A DNA stretch of 64,000 nucleotides from Streptomyces sp. WMMC940 (GTDB taxonomy: Bacteria > Actinomycetota > Actinomycetes > Streptomycetales > Streptomycetaceae). The DNA lies in assembly GCF_027460265.1 (NCBI RefSeq), contig NZ_JAPZBC010000001.1, forward strand, positions 6,493,501 through 6,557,500. Reading direction: 5' to 3'. Both the position numbers and the translations under genes were made by a program. This document shows positions 1 to 8,796 of the stretch, piece after piece. How positions within the stretch are numbered: position 1 is the first letter of the stretch; every line of letters begins with the position of its first letter. The notes under the pieces are model-generated. The model made no database searches and was not told the DNA's origin. It saw only the letters and a list, made by a program, of their open reading frames with translations.

Positions 1-1248
1 GAGCGCGCGGACGCCGAACGCGCCGCCGCCGAGGGCGACCGCCGCGCCGGGACCGTCGTCCGGGCCCTGCGCGAGCTGTCGTTCCAACTGTCCGGCACCC
101 AGCTCGGCATCACCATCACCTCCCTCGTCGTCGGCATGCTGGCCGAGCCGGCGCTCGCCCGGCTGCTCGGCGGCCCGCTCGCCGCGGCCGGGATTCCCGG
201 CGGGGCCGTCCCCGGCGTCGCCGTCGTGATCGGCATGTTGCTCGCCTCCGCCGTCCAGATGGTGGTCGGCGAGCTCGTCCCGAAGAACTGGGCCGTGTCG
301 CGGCCTCTGCAGGTCGCCCGGTTCGTGGCCGGTCCGCAGCACCGCTTCTCGGCGGTGTTCCGGCCGGTGATCGCGCTGCTCAACGCCGTGGCCAACCGTC
401 TCGTGCGGGCGTTCGGCGTGGAGCCCGCCGAGGAGCTGGCCTCCGCCCGTACCCCCGGTGAACTGGTCTCCCTGGCCCGTCACTCGGCCCGGGCCGGTGC
501 CCTGGAGGAGGACACGGCGGACCTGTTCGTCAGGACCCTGTCGCTCGGCGGGCTCACCGCCCAGCACGTGATGACCCCGCGGGTGAAGATGAGCGCCCTG
601 CAGTCCGACGCGACCGCGGCTGACGTCCTCAATCTGACCCGGGCCACCGGCCTCTCCCGGTTCCCCGTCTACCGGGACCGCATCGACGAGATCGTCGGCA
701 TGGTCCACCTCAAGAACGCCCTGGCGGTGCCGGCGCACGCGCGGCTGCGCACCCCGGTCGGCCGTATCGCCGTGCCCCCGCTGCTCGTGCCCGAGACCCT
801 GCCGGTGCGGCAGTTGCTCGGGCGGCTGCGCAACGAGCAGCCCATCGCCGTGGTCGTCGACGAGTACGGCGGCACCGCCGGCGTCGTCACCCTGGAGGAC
901 ATCGTCGAGGAGATCGTCGGCGAGGTCCGCGACGAGCACGACGCCGAGGCCGACGGCGTGCCCGAGCTGGCCCCGGCCCCGCCCGAGGACGGCAGCCCGG
1001 CCTGGGAGGCCGACGGCAGCTGCCGCGTCCTCACGCTGCGGCGGATAGGCCTCGACGTGCCCGACGGCCCGTACGAGACCGTCGCCGGCCTGGTGGCCGA
1101 CATCCTCGGCCGGATCCCGGCGCCCGGCGACCGCGCGGAGCTGCCCGGCTGGCGGCTCTCGGTCCGCCAGGTCGACCGCTACCGCGCCGAACGGGTCAGG
1201 CTCGTCCGCACGGCGAACGCCAAGGCCATGGCGGAGGCCGCCCGGTGA
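1..1248 (+). CDS. CNNM/CorC-HlyC family membrane protein with CBS pair (5' end missing)
   Basis: The reading frame is open from base 1, so the gene begins before the window; 415 residues are visible. The visible part starts in the DUF21/CNNM transmembrane domain (LSGTQLGITITSLVVGM, then GELVPKNWAVSR), a domain of magnesium/cobalt transport-type proteins. A pair of CBS domains follows (about residues 190-305; VMTPRVKM and EYGGTAGVVTLEDIVEEI are typical), and then a C-terminal CorC/HlyC transporter-associated domain (about 320-405). Family members sit in the membrane and are linked to divalent cation efflux or homeostasis; the hemolysin name is historical. The stop codon overlaps the start of the next gene, a relative, by 4 bp, so the two are probably translated together and may form a heteromer. 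The family call is firm; the substrate is not known from sequence. Confidence 0.93.
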   Translation, partial: ERADAERAAAEGDRRAGTVVRALRELSFQLSGTQLGITITSLVVGMLAEPALARLLGGPLAAAGIPGGAVPGVAVVIGMLLASAVQMVVGELVPKNWAVSRPLQVARFVAGPQHRFSAVFRPVIALLNAVANRLVRAFGVEPAEELASARTPGELVSLARHSARAGALEEDTADLFVRTLSLGGLTAQHVMTPRVKMSALQSDATAADVLNLTRATGLSRFPVYRDRIDEIVGMVHLKNALAVPAHARLRTPVGRIAVPPLLVPETLPVRQLLGRLRNEQPIAVVVDEYGGTAGVVTLEDIVEEIVGEVRDEHDAEADGVPELAPAPPEDGSPAWEADGSCRVLTLRRIGLDVPDGPYETVAGLVADILGRIPAPGDRAELPGWRLSVRQVDRYRAERVRLVRTANAKAMAEAAR

Positions 1249-2396
1249 GCGTCCTCCAGCTGCTGTTCGCGCTGCTCCTCGTGCTCGCGAACGGCTTCTT
1301 CGTCGGCGCGGAGTTCGCTCTCGTGTCGGTGCGCCGCAGCCAGGTGGAACCGCTCGCAGCCCAGGGCTCCTCCCGGGCCCGGCAGGTCCTGCACGGGCTC
1401 GAGAACCTGCCGCAGATGATGGCGGCGGCCCAGTTCGGCATCACCGTCTGCTCGCTGACCCTGGGCGCGGTCGCCGAGCCGACCGTGGCGCACCTGCTGG
1501 AGCCGGTGTTCCACGCCCTGCGGGTGCCCGAGGCGCTGGTCCACCCCCTCGGTTACGTGATCGCCCTCGCCGTCGTGGTCTTCCTGCACCTCGTCGTCGG
1601 CGAGATGCTGCCGAAGAACCTGGCCATGGCCGCACCGGAGAGGACCGCGCTCTGGCTCAGCCCCGCGCTGGTCGGGTTCGCCCGGCTGTGCCGCCCGGTG
1701 ACCGCGGCGTTCGGCGCCTGTTCCCGGCTGGTGCTGAGGCTGTTCGGGGTCGAGCCGAAGGACGAGGTCGAGGCGGTCTTCACCAGCGACCAGCTGGGCC
1801 GGCTGGTCGAGGACGCCGGTCAGGCCGGACTGCTCGACCCGGAGGAGCAGGAGCGTCTCGGGGACGCCCTGGAGCTGGGCAGCCGCCCCGTCACGGACGT
1901 CCTGATCGCCCGGTCCTCCCTGGTCACGGTGCCGCCCTCGGTGACGCCGAGACAGATCGAGGAGCTGACCGTCCGTACGGGCTACTCCCGGTTCCCCGTG
2001 CGCGGCGAGGGCAGCGGGAGGTTCATGGGCTACCTCCACGTCAAGGACGTCCTGGACCTGGAGGACGACGAGCGGGCCGTACCGCAGCACATCTGGCGCC
2101 CCATGGCCACGCTGCGGTCGGAACTGCCGCTCGACGACGCGCTCACCGTGATGCGCCGCGCGGCCACGCATCTGGCCCAGGTCGCCGACGCTTCGGGACG
2201 CGTCCTGGGCCTCGTCGCCCTGGAGGACGTCCTCGAGATGCTGGTGGGAGAGGTGCGCGACCCGGCCCACCGTCCGGTGCCGCCCCCCGCGCCCGTCCGC
2301 GGCTCCCACGCGACGGTCCTGCGGGGCGGTCTGCGGACGGATCCGCCGCACCAGCAGGACGTGCGCTCCCAGCAGCCGAGCCCGAGCGGAGTGTGA
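1245..2396 (+). CDS. CNNM-family membrane protein with CBS pair, lacking the C-terminal CorC domain
   Basis: A 383-residue protein starting at a GTG that overlaps the upstream stop (GTGA). The N-terminal half is a DUF21/CNNM membrane domain of several hydrophobic helices, beginning LLFALLLVLANGFFVGAEFA and including the family motif GEMLPKNLAM. A CBS pair follows at about residues 215-330 (GYSRFPVRGEG and LVALEDVLEMLVGEV). After that only a short Pro/Arg-rich tail of about 50 residues remains, so the CorC/HlyC domain present in the preceding gene is absent. The two genes are probably a duplicated pair with divided architecture. The role is inferred to be divalent cation transport or its regulation. 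A strong terminator follows directly. Confidence 0.92.
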   Translation: MSVLQLLFALLLVLANGFFVGAEFALVSVRRSQVEPLAAQGSSRARQVLHGLENLPQMMAAAQFGITVCSLTLGAVAEPTVAHLLEPVFHALRVPEALVHPLGYVIALAVVVFLHLVVGEMLPKNLAMAAPERTALWLSPALVGFARLCRPVTAAFGACSRLVLRLFGVEPKDEVEAVFTSDQLGRLVEDAGQAGLLDPEEQERLGDALELGSRPVTDVLIARSSLVTVPPSVTPRQIEELTVRTGYSRFPVRGEGSGRFMGYLHVKDVLDLEDDERAVPQHIWRPMATLRSELPLDDALTVMRRAATHLAQVADASGRVLGLVALEDVLEMLVGEVRDPAHRPVPPPAPVRGSHATVLRGGLRTDPPHQQDVRSQQPSPSGV

Positions 2397-2434
2397 CGCC
2401 TCCGGCTCCGTCCGTCCGTCCGGAGCCGGAGGCG
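2397..2434. terminator. Bidirectional rho-independent-type hairpin
   Basis: A perfect 14-bp inverted repeat (2397-2410 with 2421-2434, loop of 10) starts directly after the stop codon of the CNNM gene. It also lies 53 bp beyond the stop of the convergent AAA ATPase gene, so it can serve both. There is no T-tract, as is usual in Streptomyces. Confidence 0.8.
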
Positions 2435-2486
2435 CCGCGACGGTGCCTCCGGCCACGGGCCGTTCCGGTCGCGTGATCCGGAGGGT

Positions 2487-4403
2487 TCACGGCCCGGTGG
2501 GGTCCTGGGGGCCGCGGTCCCGCGGACCGCGGCCCGAGAGCACCTCCCCGTACGCCTGCATCAGATCGGGCAGCCGCAGCGTCGCCAGGTCCTCGCGCGT
2601 CGGCGTGCCCGCGTACCCCGAGAGGCGCAGGTCCCGGTAGGCACAGCTCTTCTCGTACAGCGTGCGCAGGAAGCGGCCGTTGCCCAGTTCGTCGATCCAG
2701 CTCTGGTCCACCACATGGCCGCTGATCGACCGCAGCTCGTCCAGCGCCTCCTCGTCCCACAGGTCACCGTTGGCCGCCGCGAGCACCTCGCCGATCGCCG
2801 TCAGCTCCAGCGGCCGGTACGAGGGGAAGTCGACCCGGGTGGTGAACCGCGAGGACAGCCCGGGGTTGGTGGCCAGCAGCCGGTCCATGCCCTCCGGGTA
2901 TCCGGCGAGGATGACCACCAGATGGTCCCGGTTGTCCTCGGCCCGCTTCAGCAGCACCTGCAGTGCCTCGTCCCCGTAGGCGTCGCCCTTGCTGTAGCCG
3001 GTGTTGGAGAGCGCGTACGCCTCGTCCACGAACAGCACGCCGCCGAGCGCGGAGTCGATCAGCTCATTGGCCTTCACCGCGGTCTGGCCCAGGAACTCCC
3101 CGACCAGGTCGGAGCGCTGCGCCTCCACCAGGTGGTCGCCGCCCAGCAGCCCGAGCGCGTAGAAGACCCGGCCCAGGATGCGGGCCACGGTCGTCTTGCC
3201 GGTGCCGGACGGGCCGGAGAAGACGAAGTGCCGCTTCGGGGGCTGGACGGGAAGGCCCTGCCCGGCCCGCAGCCGGGCCATGTGCAGCTGTGCGGAGAGG
3301 GCCTTCACCTGCCGTTTCACCGGCTCCAGGCCCACCATCCGCTCCAGCTCCGCGAGCGCCTCGGCGAGCAGCACCGGATCGGTGGGCCCGGACGGGAACG
3401 GCGGCGCCGACCGGCGCGGAGCCCCCGACTTCTCCCGCACCCGGTCGGCCGGGCCCGCGGCGGCCGCGGACCCGAGCGGAGGCTGGGGCTCGCTCCCGTA
3501 GCGCGGTTCGGGTACGAAGGGCGCCTCGGCCTCGGCCGGCTGGGCGTCCGCCGCGTCCTGCCCCGCACCCGCTCCCGCGCCCGCCAGCGACACGGTGGCC
3601 AGGCCGGCGACCTCGTCCGTCCCGTCGAACCCGTCGATGCCGTCGTAGTCGGCGATCGCGGTGAGCCGGGCCGAGGTGTCCATGAAGGCCGGGTCCACCC
3701 GGTGCACGGCCCGGTACAGCGGCAGCGCGGCAGCGCTTCGGCCGGTGCCCTCGTGGGCCCGGGCAAGCCAGTAGCGGAGTTCCTTGCGCTGGGGCTGCTC
3801 GCTGCGGCAGCGCATCAGCGCCGCGGACAGCAGCGGCTCCGCCTGCCCGTACATCTCCAGTCGCACCCGCGCCATGCCGGCGAACAGGCCGGCCTCGATC
3901 CCGAGCAGCGGATCGTCCACGAGCGGTTCGGTGTGCCGCACCAGCTGCTCCCAGTCCTTGACCAGGTAGGCGCGGCAGGCGTGCAGAAACCGGACCTGCG
4001 GATCGGCGTCGACCGGCGGCAGCCCCGCGAGCGCCCGGTCCAGCTCGGGCACATGGCGTCCGTCCAGCCAGTGGGAGGCGTGCGCGAGCAGGAGGTCGCG
4101 CGGGCTCTCCAGCACGGGTTGCACCCACCAGCCGAGCCAGTACCAGGAGTTCAGCGTGCGGCGGTGACGGCCCCGCTGCTCGCCGAAGCGCTCCCGGTTC
4201 CGGTACATCCTCAGCAGCGCGGTGGTGGTGTCCACACGCAGGGCGTGCAGTCCGAGCCAGCCGTCGGCCATCCCGGGGTCGAGCCGCACCGCGCTCCTGA
4301 ACTCCTCCTCCGCCTGCGGGTACGCGCCCATGGTGTAGGCGTCCACGCCGCGCACCCAGGCGAGGTCGGCCGGGGCCGGTGAGCCCTGCGTGCCGATGTC
4401 CAT
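2487..4403 (-). CDS. TPR-AAA+ ATPase of the CbxX/CfqX (EccA-like) family
   Basis: About 638 residues. The first ~240 residues are helical and TPR-like (repeated Ala/Leu-rich helices such as YPQAEEEFRSAVRLDPG). A low-complexity Ala/Pro linker follows (about 250-350), then a single AAA+ module with Walker A GPSGTGKT near residue 400, Walker B GVLFVDEAY, and the arginine-finger/sensor region around LSSRFTTRVDFPSY. This layout matches EccA1-type ATPases of type VII secretion and the CbxX/CfqX family. No other ESX genes lie nearby, so it is an orphan and its client is unknown. I chose the ATG at 4403, preceded by GGGGGA, and not the in-frame ATG at 4499, because homologous TPR sequence begins after it. 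Family confident; role inferred. Confidence 0.85.
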   Translation of the reverse strand: MDIGTQGSPAPADLAWVRGVDAYTMGAYPQAEEEFRSAVRLDPGMADGWLGLHALRVDTTTALLRMYRNRERFGEQRGRHRRTLNSWYWLGWWVQPVLESPRDLLLAHASHWLDGRHVPELDRALAGLPPVDADPQVRFLHACRAYLVKDWEQLVRHTEPLVDDPLLGIEAGLFAGMARVRLEMYGQAEPLLSAALMRCRSEQPQRKELRYWLARAHEGTGRSAAALPLYRAVHRVDPAFMDTSARLTAIADYDGIDGFDGTDEVAGLATVSLAGAGAGAGQDAADAQPAEAEAPFVPEPRYGSEPQPPLGSAAAAGPADRVREKSGAPRRSAPPFPSGPTDPVLLAEALAELERMVGLEPVKRQVKALSAQLHMARLRAGQGLPVQPPKRHFVFSGPSGTGKTTVARILGRVFYALGLLGGDHLVEAQRSDLVGEFLGQTAVKANELIDSALGGVLFVDEAYALSNTGYSKGDAYGDEALQVLLKRAEDNRDHLVVILAGYPEGMDRLLATNPGLSSRFTTRVDFPSYRPLELTAIGEVLAAANGDLWDEEALDELRSISGHVVDQSWIDELGNGRFLRTLYEKSCAYRDLRLSGYAGTPTREDLATLRLPDLMQAYGEVLSGRGPRDRGPQDPTGP

Positions 4404-4622
4404 CGGGTCCCCCACATACCTGCCCCCGTGCTGTCCCACCGGGCGGACGCCCGGCGGAGCGTGCCGAACCACCGTGTCGCGGACGGGAATTGACCGCACC
4501 GGGGTGCATCGTACCTGCGCAGGGGGCGGCTGATTAAGGGCGCGAGAGCAGGGCGCGTACGGTCACCCTGGGTGAGCGTGGAATGCCCGAGGAGTGCCGG
4601 GGGAACGTGCCGAGGGGCAGAA

Positions 4623-4660
4623 CGAAGCCCCCGATCACGGGGGAACAACCGGGGGCTTCG
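4623..4660 (-). terminator. Hairpin terminator downstream of the P-loop kinase gene
   Basis: A perfect 11-bp inverted repeat (CGAAGCCCCCG at 4623-4633 with its complement at 4650-4660) with a 16-base loop, about 100 bp beyond the kinase stop and upstream of the AAA ATPase start. On the minus strand the stem is followed by GTTCTG. It would separate the two minus-strand genes. Confidence 0.7.
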
Positions 4661-4762
4661 CGTCCGGGCGACTCCGAAAAGCCGCACATTGAGAACGTAA
4701 GACCTGTAAGGGCCCTGGGTCAAGCGGAGTTGGGGCACCCGGCAGGGTGGATTTCCGACTGC

Positions 4763-5401
4763 TCAGTACGGTGGTCGGAGGTGGTCACATTCCGTGAGGG
4801 GATGGTTCACCCCTGCGGTCGCACCCGGCCCTGGCAGCCACTCGTACCCCTCGGGCAACTCGCGTACCAGGGTGTCGGCGAACGGGCGCGAGGGGTCGTC
4901 CGCGAAATGGCGGCTCTCCGCCACGGTCCAGCCGTCCCAGAAGCCGGAGAGCTCCGGTCCGTCGCGGCGCCGGCCGCGTATCCACGACTCCCGCGGGCCC
5001 CGCTCCATCCACAGCAGGGCGGCCAGATGGGGCCGCAGCGCCCGGCGGCCCGCGCCCACGCCCTCGACCAGGACGACCGGCGCCGCGGGCAGGGCGCGTG
5101 GCGCCCCGAAGCGGCGGAGGTTCCAGTCGTACGGGCGATACATCCCGCTCTCGCCACGCGACCACGGGTCGATCACCTGTTCAACCAATCGGCCGGTCCA
5201 GGAGAAGAGTTCGTCGTGGGTGGCGACGTCGTCGAGGCGCAGCACCGGCGCTCCACCGAGTGCCTCCGCGAGCCCGGCGGCGAACGTGCTCTTGCCGGAG
5301 CCCGCGTGGCCGTCGACCGCGATCAGCCGGACCGGGCCGCAGGAGGGCGGCAGTGCGCGCAGACCCGCGGCGGCGCGTTCGAGGGACAGGGGGCGGCTCA
5401 T
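4763..5401 (-). CDS. Uridine kinase-like P-loop phosphotransferase
   Basis: A 212-residue soluble protein. A Walker A motif, GHAGSGKS (residues 31-38), follows a beta strand LIAVD, as in the uridine kinase/phosphoribulokinase-like fold; residues such as RLDDVATHDE and YDWN and the lid-like ESWIRGRRRDGPE also fit nucleoside or small-metabolite kinases. The substrate cannot be told from sequence: uridine kinase is the usual database label, but many actinobacterial members are untested. The ATG at 5401 was chosen because the P-loop sits about 30 residues downstream, as in relatives; the frame stays open far upstream but without a plausible domain. It is divergent from the C39-like gene, with a 172-bp region between them. 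Confidence 0.82.
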   Translation of the reverse strand: MSRPLSLERAAAGLRALPPSCGPVRLIAVDGHAGSGKSTFAAGLAEALGGAPVLRLDDVATHDELFSWTGRLVEQVIDPWSRGESGMYRPYDWNLRRFGAPRALPAAPVVLVEGVGAGRRALRPHLAALLWMERGPRESWIRGRRRDGPELSGFWDGWTVAESRHFADDPSRPFADTLVRELPEGYEWLPGPGATAGVNHPLTECDHLRPPY

Positions 5402-5466
5402 GGGGATCACCCTAAGGGGACGGCCGGGTCGGCCACCGGGCCGTCGCAGGACATGCCGCTGGTCGA

Positions 5467-5480
5467 GACCAATATTGGTC
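5467..5480. promoter_or_regulatory. AT-rich 14-bp palindrome between divergent genes
   Basis: GACCAATATTGGTC is a perfect palindrome in the 172-bp gap between the P-loop kinase (minus) and the C39-like gene (plus). A second small palindrome, GGTC-GA-GACC, abuts it on the left. Its AT-rich centre stands out in 72% GC DNA and suggests a protein-binding site. The regulator is unknown. Confidence 0.45.
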
Positions 5481-5573
5481 GGGGTGACGCCGTGCGAGTC
5501 ACTGGCAGAAGTCTTTCCGGAACCGCGATAGTTGGCCCACCGACGCACCCCCGAGACCGCTTCCGGAGGTCCG

Positions 5574-6932
5574 ATGACCACGTCTGCCTCGCGCAGATCC
5601 GTACTCACCGCGGCACTCGCGGCCGCGGCCGGGGGAAGCGCCCTGACCTCCGCCGCCACCGCGGCCGCCACCGGTGTTCCGGCGCCAGGCGCGGCCCCCC
5701 GTCCACTCGTGGACAACCGTTTCTGGAACTCCTGCACGGACTGGCGCAGCGGTGAGGGCGCGGGCACCCGCGCCGTCGCGGGCAGCCGCCCGGGACTGGT
5801 GATCGGCGCCCCGGCGGGCCGCACGCGGTACGCCGACCCCCACACCGGTCGCACCACGGCCTGGGAGTACGCGCGCTGGACCTCGCCGGAACACCGCCCC
5901 CGGGTGGCCGCCACCGAGGTCATCGCCTCCTGGAACGCCCGCACCCCGGCCGGAACCTGGCTGCAGACGGAACTGTCCGGCACCTACAGCGACGGCAGCA
6001 CGACCCCGTGGTTCGTCATGGGCCGCTGGGCGGCCGGCGACGGGGACATCCTGCGCACCTCGGTCGACGGCCAGACCGACGGCAGGGGCCGTGTCTGGAC
6101 CGACACCTTCTCGGTGAACGACCCGGCGAGCGGGCTGCGGCTGGTCTCCCACCGGATCCGGCTGACCCTCTACCGCAGGCCGGGGACGGCCCTCACTCCG
6201 ACCGTGTGGCGCGTCGGTGCCATGGCCTCGGACGTCCCGGACCGCTTCACCGTGCCGGCCTCCCCGCCCCGGGTGGCCCGTGAGCTGGTGGTGCCTCGCT
6301 ACTCGCAGAACACCCACCTCGGCCAGTACCCCGAGTACGACAACGGCGGCGAGGCCTGGTGCAGCCCCACGTCCTCGCAGATGATCGTCGAGTACTGGGG
6401 CCGCAGGCCGACGGCCGGGGAGCTGGCCTGGGTCGACCCGGACTTCGCCGACCCCCAGGTCTGCCACGCGGCCCGCCACACCTACGACCACCAGTACGAG
6501 GGCTGCGGGAACTGGCCGTTCAACGCCGCCTACGCGGCCACCTACCGCGAGATGAACGCCGTGGTCACCAGGCTGGAGTCGCTCGGACAGCTCGAGACAC
6601 TGGTCGGTGCCGGCATCCCCGCCGTCACCTCCCAGTCCTTCGTGAAGGGGGAGCTGACCGGCGCGGGCTACGGCACCTCCGGCCATCTGATGACCGTGAT
6701 CGGCTTCACCGCCGGCGGGGACGTGATCGCGAACGACCCCGCCTCGCCCAGCAACGAGGCCGTGCGCCGGGTGTACCGGCGGGCGGAGTGGGAGACGATC
6801 TGGCTCCGCACCAAGCGGTACGACGCGAACGGGAAAGTGGCGTCCGGCACAGGCGGCGTCTGCTACCTCTTCTGGCCCGAACGCCCGACGGCCGCCCAGC
6901 GCAAGGCCCTCGCCGCCCTCGGTATCGACTGA
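5574..6932 (+). CDS. Secreted C39-like (papain-fold) peptidase family protein
   Basis: 452 residues. The N-terminus carries a twin-arginine signal (SRRSVLTAAL, then an Ala-rich hydrophobic stretch and an Ala-x-Ala type cleavage region near residue 35), so export by Tat is likely. The C-terminal half is a peptidase C39-like domain: the catalytic Cys lies in GEAWCSPTSSQM (Cys263), His in SGHLMTVIGF (His371) and Asp in NDPAS (Asp388). The N-terminal half (about 40-240) is a beta-rich region of unknown function. The ATG has a strong GGAGGT 4 bases upstream; a TTG 42 bases earlier is in frame but lacks a site. Probably an extracellular cysteine peptidase; substrate unknown. Confidence 0.88.
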   Translation: MTTSASRRSVLTAALAAAAGGSALTSAATAAATGVPAPGAAPRPLVDNRFWNSCTDWRSGEGAGTRAVAGSRPGLVIGAPAGRTRYADPHTGRTTAWEYARWTSPEHRPRVAATEVIASWNARTPAGTWLQTELSGTYSDGSTTPWFVMGRWAAGDGDILRTSVDGQTDGRGRVWTDTFSVNDPASGLRLVSHRIRLTLYRRPGTALTPTVWRVGAMASDVPDRFTVPASPPRVARELVVPRYSQNTHLGQYPEYDNGGEAWCSPTSSQMIVEYWGRRPTAGELAWVDPDFADPQVCHAARHTYDHQYEGCGNWPFNAAYAATYREMNAVVTRLESLGQLETLVGAGIPAVTSQSFVKGELTGAGYGTSGHLMTVIGFTAGGDVIANDPASPSNEAVRRVYRRAEWETIWLRTKRYDANGKVASGTGGVCYLFWPERPTAAQRKALAALGID

Positions 6933-7088
6933 CGAGCCACCGGCCGCGCCCGGGGCCGTGACCGGTGTCACTGCCCGCGGGCGGCGCGCCTGGCACTGTG
7001 GTCGGGGCAGGTCGCCCGCACCCCCGTGAGGGCGCGGCCGGGGCTGCCGGGGGCGACCGGAACCACAAGGACGACCGAGCGAGCCGAC

Positions 7089-7235
7089 ATGACCACGACC
7101 ACCGCCGACACCACCGTCGCCCGGGCCCGCACCGGAGGCCCACAGGACGACGGCCCCAAGATCGTCGAGCACATCATGGGATGGGTGCTCGTGGTGGTCC
7201 TGGCGATGCTCGTCACCCAGGCAGGGCTCCTCTGA
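7089..7235 (+). CDS. Small SCO1431-like single-span membrane protein
   Basis: A 48-residue protein: a polar N-terminus (TTTTADTTVARARTGG, then DDGPKI) followed by one hydrophobic helix (GWVLVVVLAMLVTQAGLL) running to the C-terminus. It matches the small Streptomyces family I remember as the SCO1431 family membrane protein, which has the same GGPxDDGPKIxEHxxGW signature. The frame extends upstream to a GTG at 7026, but the family starts at MTT. Function unknown; probably a tail-anchored or single-span protein. Confidence 0.75.
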   Translation: MTTTTADTTVARARTGGPQDDGPKIVEHIMGWVLVVVLAMLVTQAGLL

Positions 7236-7623
7236 CGGCCCGCACGCGCGTATGGGGGGCGGGGGGCCCGAACGGCTCCAACGCTCCGCCCCGGTGCCTG
7301 CCGCTCAGCCGGTCGACCGCGGGGACCCGCCGGTGCCCGGGGCGAGTCCGGTAGCCGTGCCGCTACGGAACGCCGGTGCACGGGGTGCACGCGGTGAGCG
7401 GGGGAGTGCGGCGCGGTCGGGCGCTCGTCCGCCCAGGCCCCACGAGGTGAATTCCGCCCGTGACGGACGGCGTCCGATGGGGCATACTCAAGCCGCCACA
7501 GCCGCTGGTCAGCCACTTCCGTGATCCGGGAGGGCAGCATCGGCGCACCAGTGACATCCGGCGGCGCCGCCCAACCCTTCGCGCGCGACCGCCGCAGCGC
7601 CCGACAGGGAGGAGAGCGCCGCC
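7236..7623. other. Intergenic region with a probable acyl-CoA dehydrogenase promoter
   Basis: No gene is supported here. On the plus strand GTGACG (7460-7465), a 17-base spacer and CATACT (7483-7488) form a plausible SigHrdB-type promoter, which would start a leader of about 130 bases before the acyl-CoA dehydrogenase. No convincing hairpin or operator was seen in that leader. Confidence 0.45.
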
Positions 7624-8796
7624 ATGCCCGACCGCGCCCCGCAGCCGGTGGACCGCACACTGCCCACCGAGGAGGCCAGGGATCTGATCACCCTGGTCCG
7701 AGAGATCGTCCAGCGGGAGATCGCTCCACGCGCGGCCGAGGAGGAGGAAGCGGGCCGCTTCCCGCGCGAGCTGTTCTCCCTGCTCTCCGAGTCGGGACTG
7801 CTCGGTCTCCCCTACGATTCCGAGTACGGCGGTGGCGACCAGCCGTACGAGGTCTACCTGCAGGTCCTCGAGGAACTGGCCGCGGCCCGCCTCACCGTGG
7901 GCCTGGGCGTCAGCGTGCACTCCCTGGCCTGCCACGCGCTCGCCGGCTACGGGACCAAGGAGCAGCGCGGAGAACACCTCGCCGCGATGCTCGGCGGCGG
8001 GCTGCTGGGCGCCTACTGCCTCTCCGAGCCGTCGTCCGGTTCGGACGCGGCCTCCCTGCGCACGAAGGCCGAGCGCGACGGCGACGCCTGGGTCATCACC
8101 GGAACCAAGGCCTGGATCACCCATGGTGGGGTCGCCGACTTCTACACCGTGCTGGCCCGCACCGGCGGCGAGGGCGCCCGCGGCATCTCGGCGTTCCTCG
8201 TGCCGGGCGACGCCGAGGGGCTGAGCGCGGCGGCCCCCGAGAAGAAGATGGGCATGAAGGGCTCGCCCACCGCCCAGCTCCACTTCGACGGCGTACGCGT
8301 TGCCGACGCCCGCCGGATCGGTGACGAGGGGCAGGGCTTCGCGATCGCGCTCTCCGCGCTCGACTCGGGACGCCTCGGCATCGCCGCCTGCGCGATCGGC
8401 GTCGCTCAGGCCGCGCTCGACGAGTCCCTCGCCTACGCCACCGGCAGGAAGCAGTTCGGCCGCCCCATCGCCGACTTCCAGGGCCTGCGTTTCATGCTCG
8501 CGGACATGGCCACGAAGGTCGAGGCCGGCCGTGCGCTGTACCTCGCCGCCGCGCGGCTGCGCGACCGGGGCCTGCCGTTCTCGAAGGAGGCGGCGATGGC
8601 CAAGCTGTTCTGCACGGACACCGCGATGCAGGTCGCCACCGACGCCGTGCAGATCCTCGGCGGCTACGGCTACACCGCGGACTTCCCGGTGGAGCGGCTG
8701 ATGCGCGAGGCCAAGGTGCTCCAGATCGTCGAGGGCACCAACCAGATCCAGCGGATGGTCATCGCCCGTCACCTCGCCGGGCCAGAGTCCCGCTGA
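7624..8796 (+). CDS. Acyl-CoA dehydrogenase
   Basis: 390 residues, the usual length for the FAD-dependent acyl-CoA dehydrogenase superfamily. Signatures: GAYCLSEPSSGSDAAS and WITHGG (FAD/substrate region), KMGMKGSPTAQL, RKQFGRPIADFQ, and near the C-terminus GGYGYTADFPVERLMREAK followed by VEGTNQIQR. The Glu in VEGTNQ is at the catalytic base position of short- and medium-chain enzymes. It catalyses alpha,beta-dehydrogenation of acyl-CoA in fatty acid or branched-chain catabolism, passing electrons to electron-transfer flavoprotein. GGGAGGA lies about 10 bases upstream of the ATG. Chain-length specificity cannot be told. Confidence 0.93.
   Translation: MPDRAPQPVDRTLPTEEARDLITLVREIVQREIAPRAAEEEEAGRFPRELFSLLSESGLLGLPYDSEYGGGDQPYEVYLQVLEELAAARLTVGLGVSVHSLACHALAGYGTKEQRGEHLAAMLGGGLLGAYCLSEPSSGSDAASLRTKAERDGDAWVITGTKAWITHGGVADFYTVLARTGGEGARGISAFLVPGDAEGLSAAAPEKKMGMKGSPTAQLHFDGVRVADARRIGDEGQGFAIALSALDSGRLGIAACAIGVAQAALDESLAYATGRKQFGRPIADFQGLRFMLADMATKVEAGRALYLAAARLRDRGLPFSKEAAMAKLFCTDTAMQVATDAVQILGGYGYTADFPVERLMREAKVLQIVEGTNQIQRMVIARHLAGPESR

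Noticed and set aside
4540..4762. Possible tRNA or small RNA around the hairpin upstream of the AAA ATPase
   Set aside because: There is no T-loop consensus or cloverleaf; the 11-bp hairpin is better explained as a terminator.
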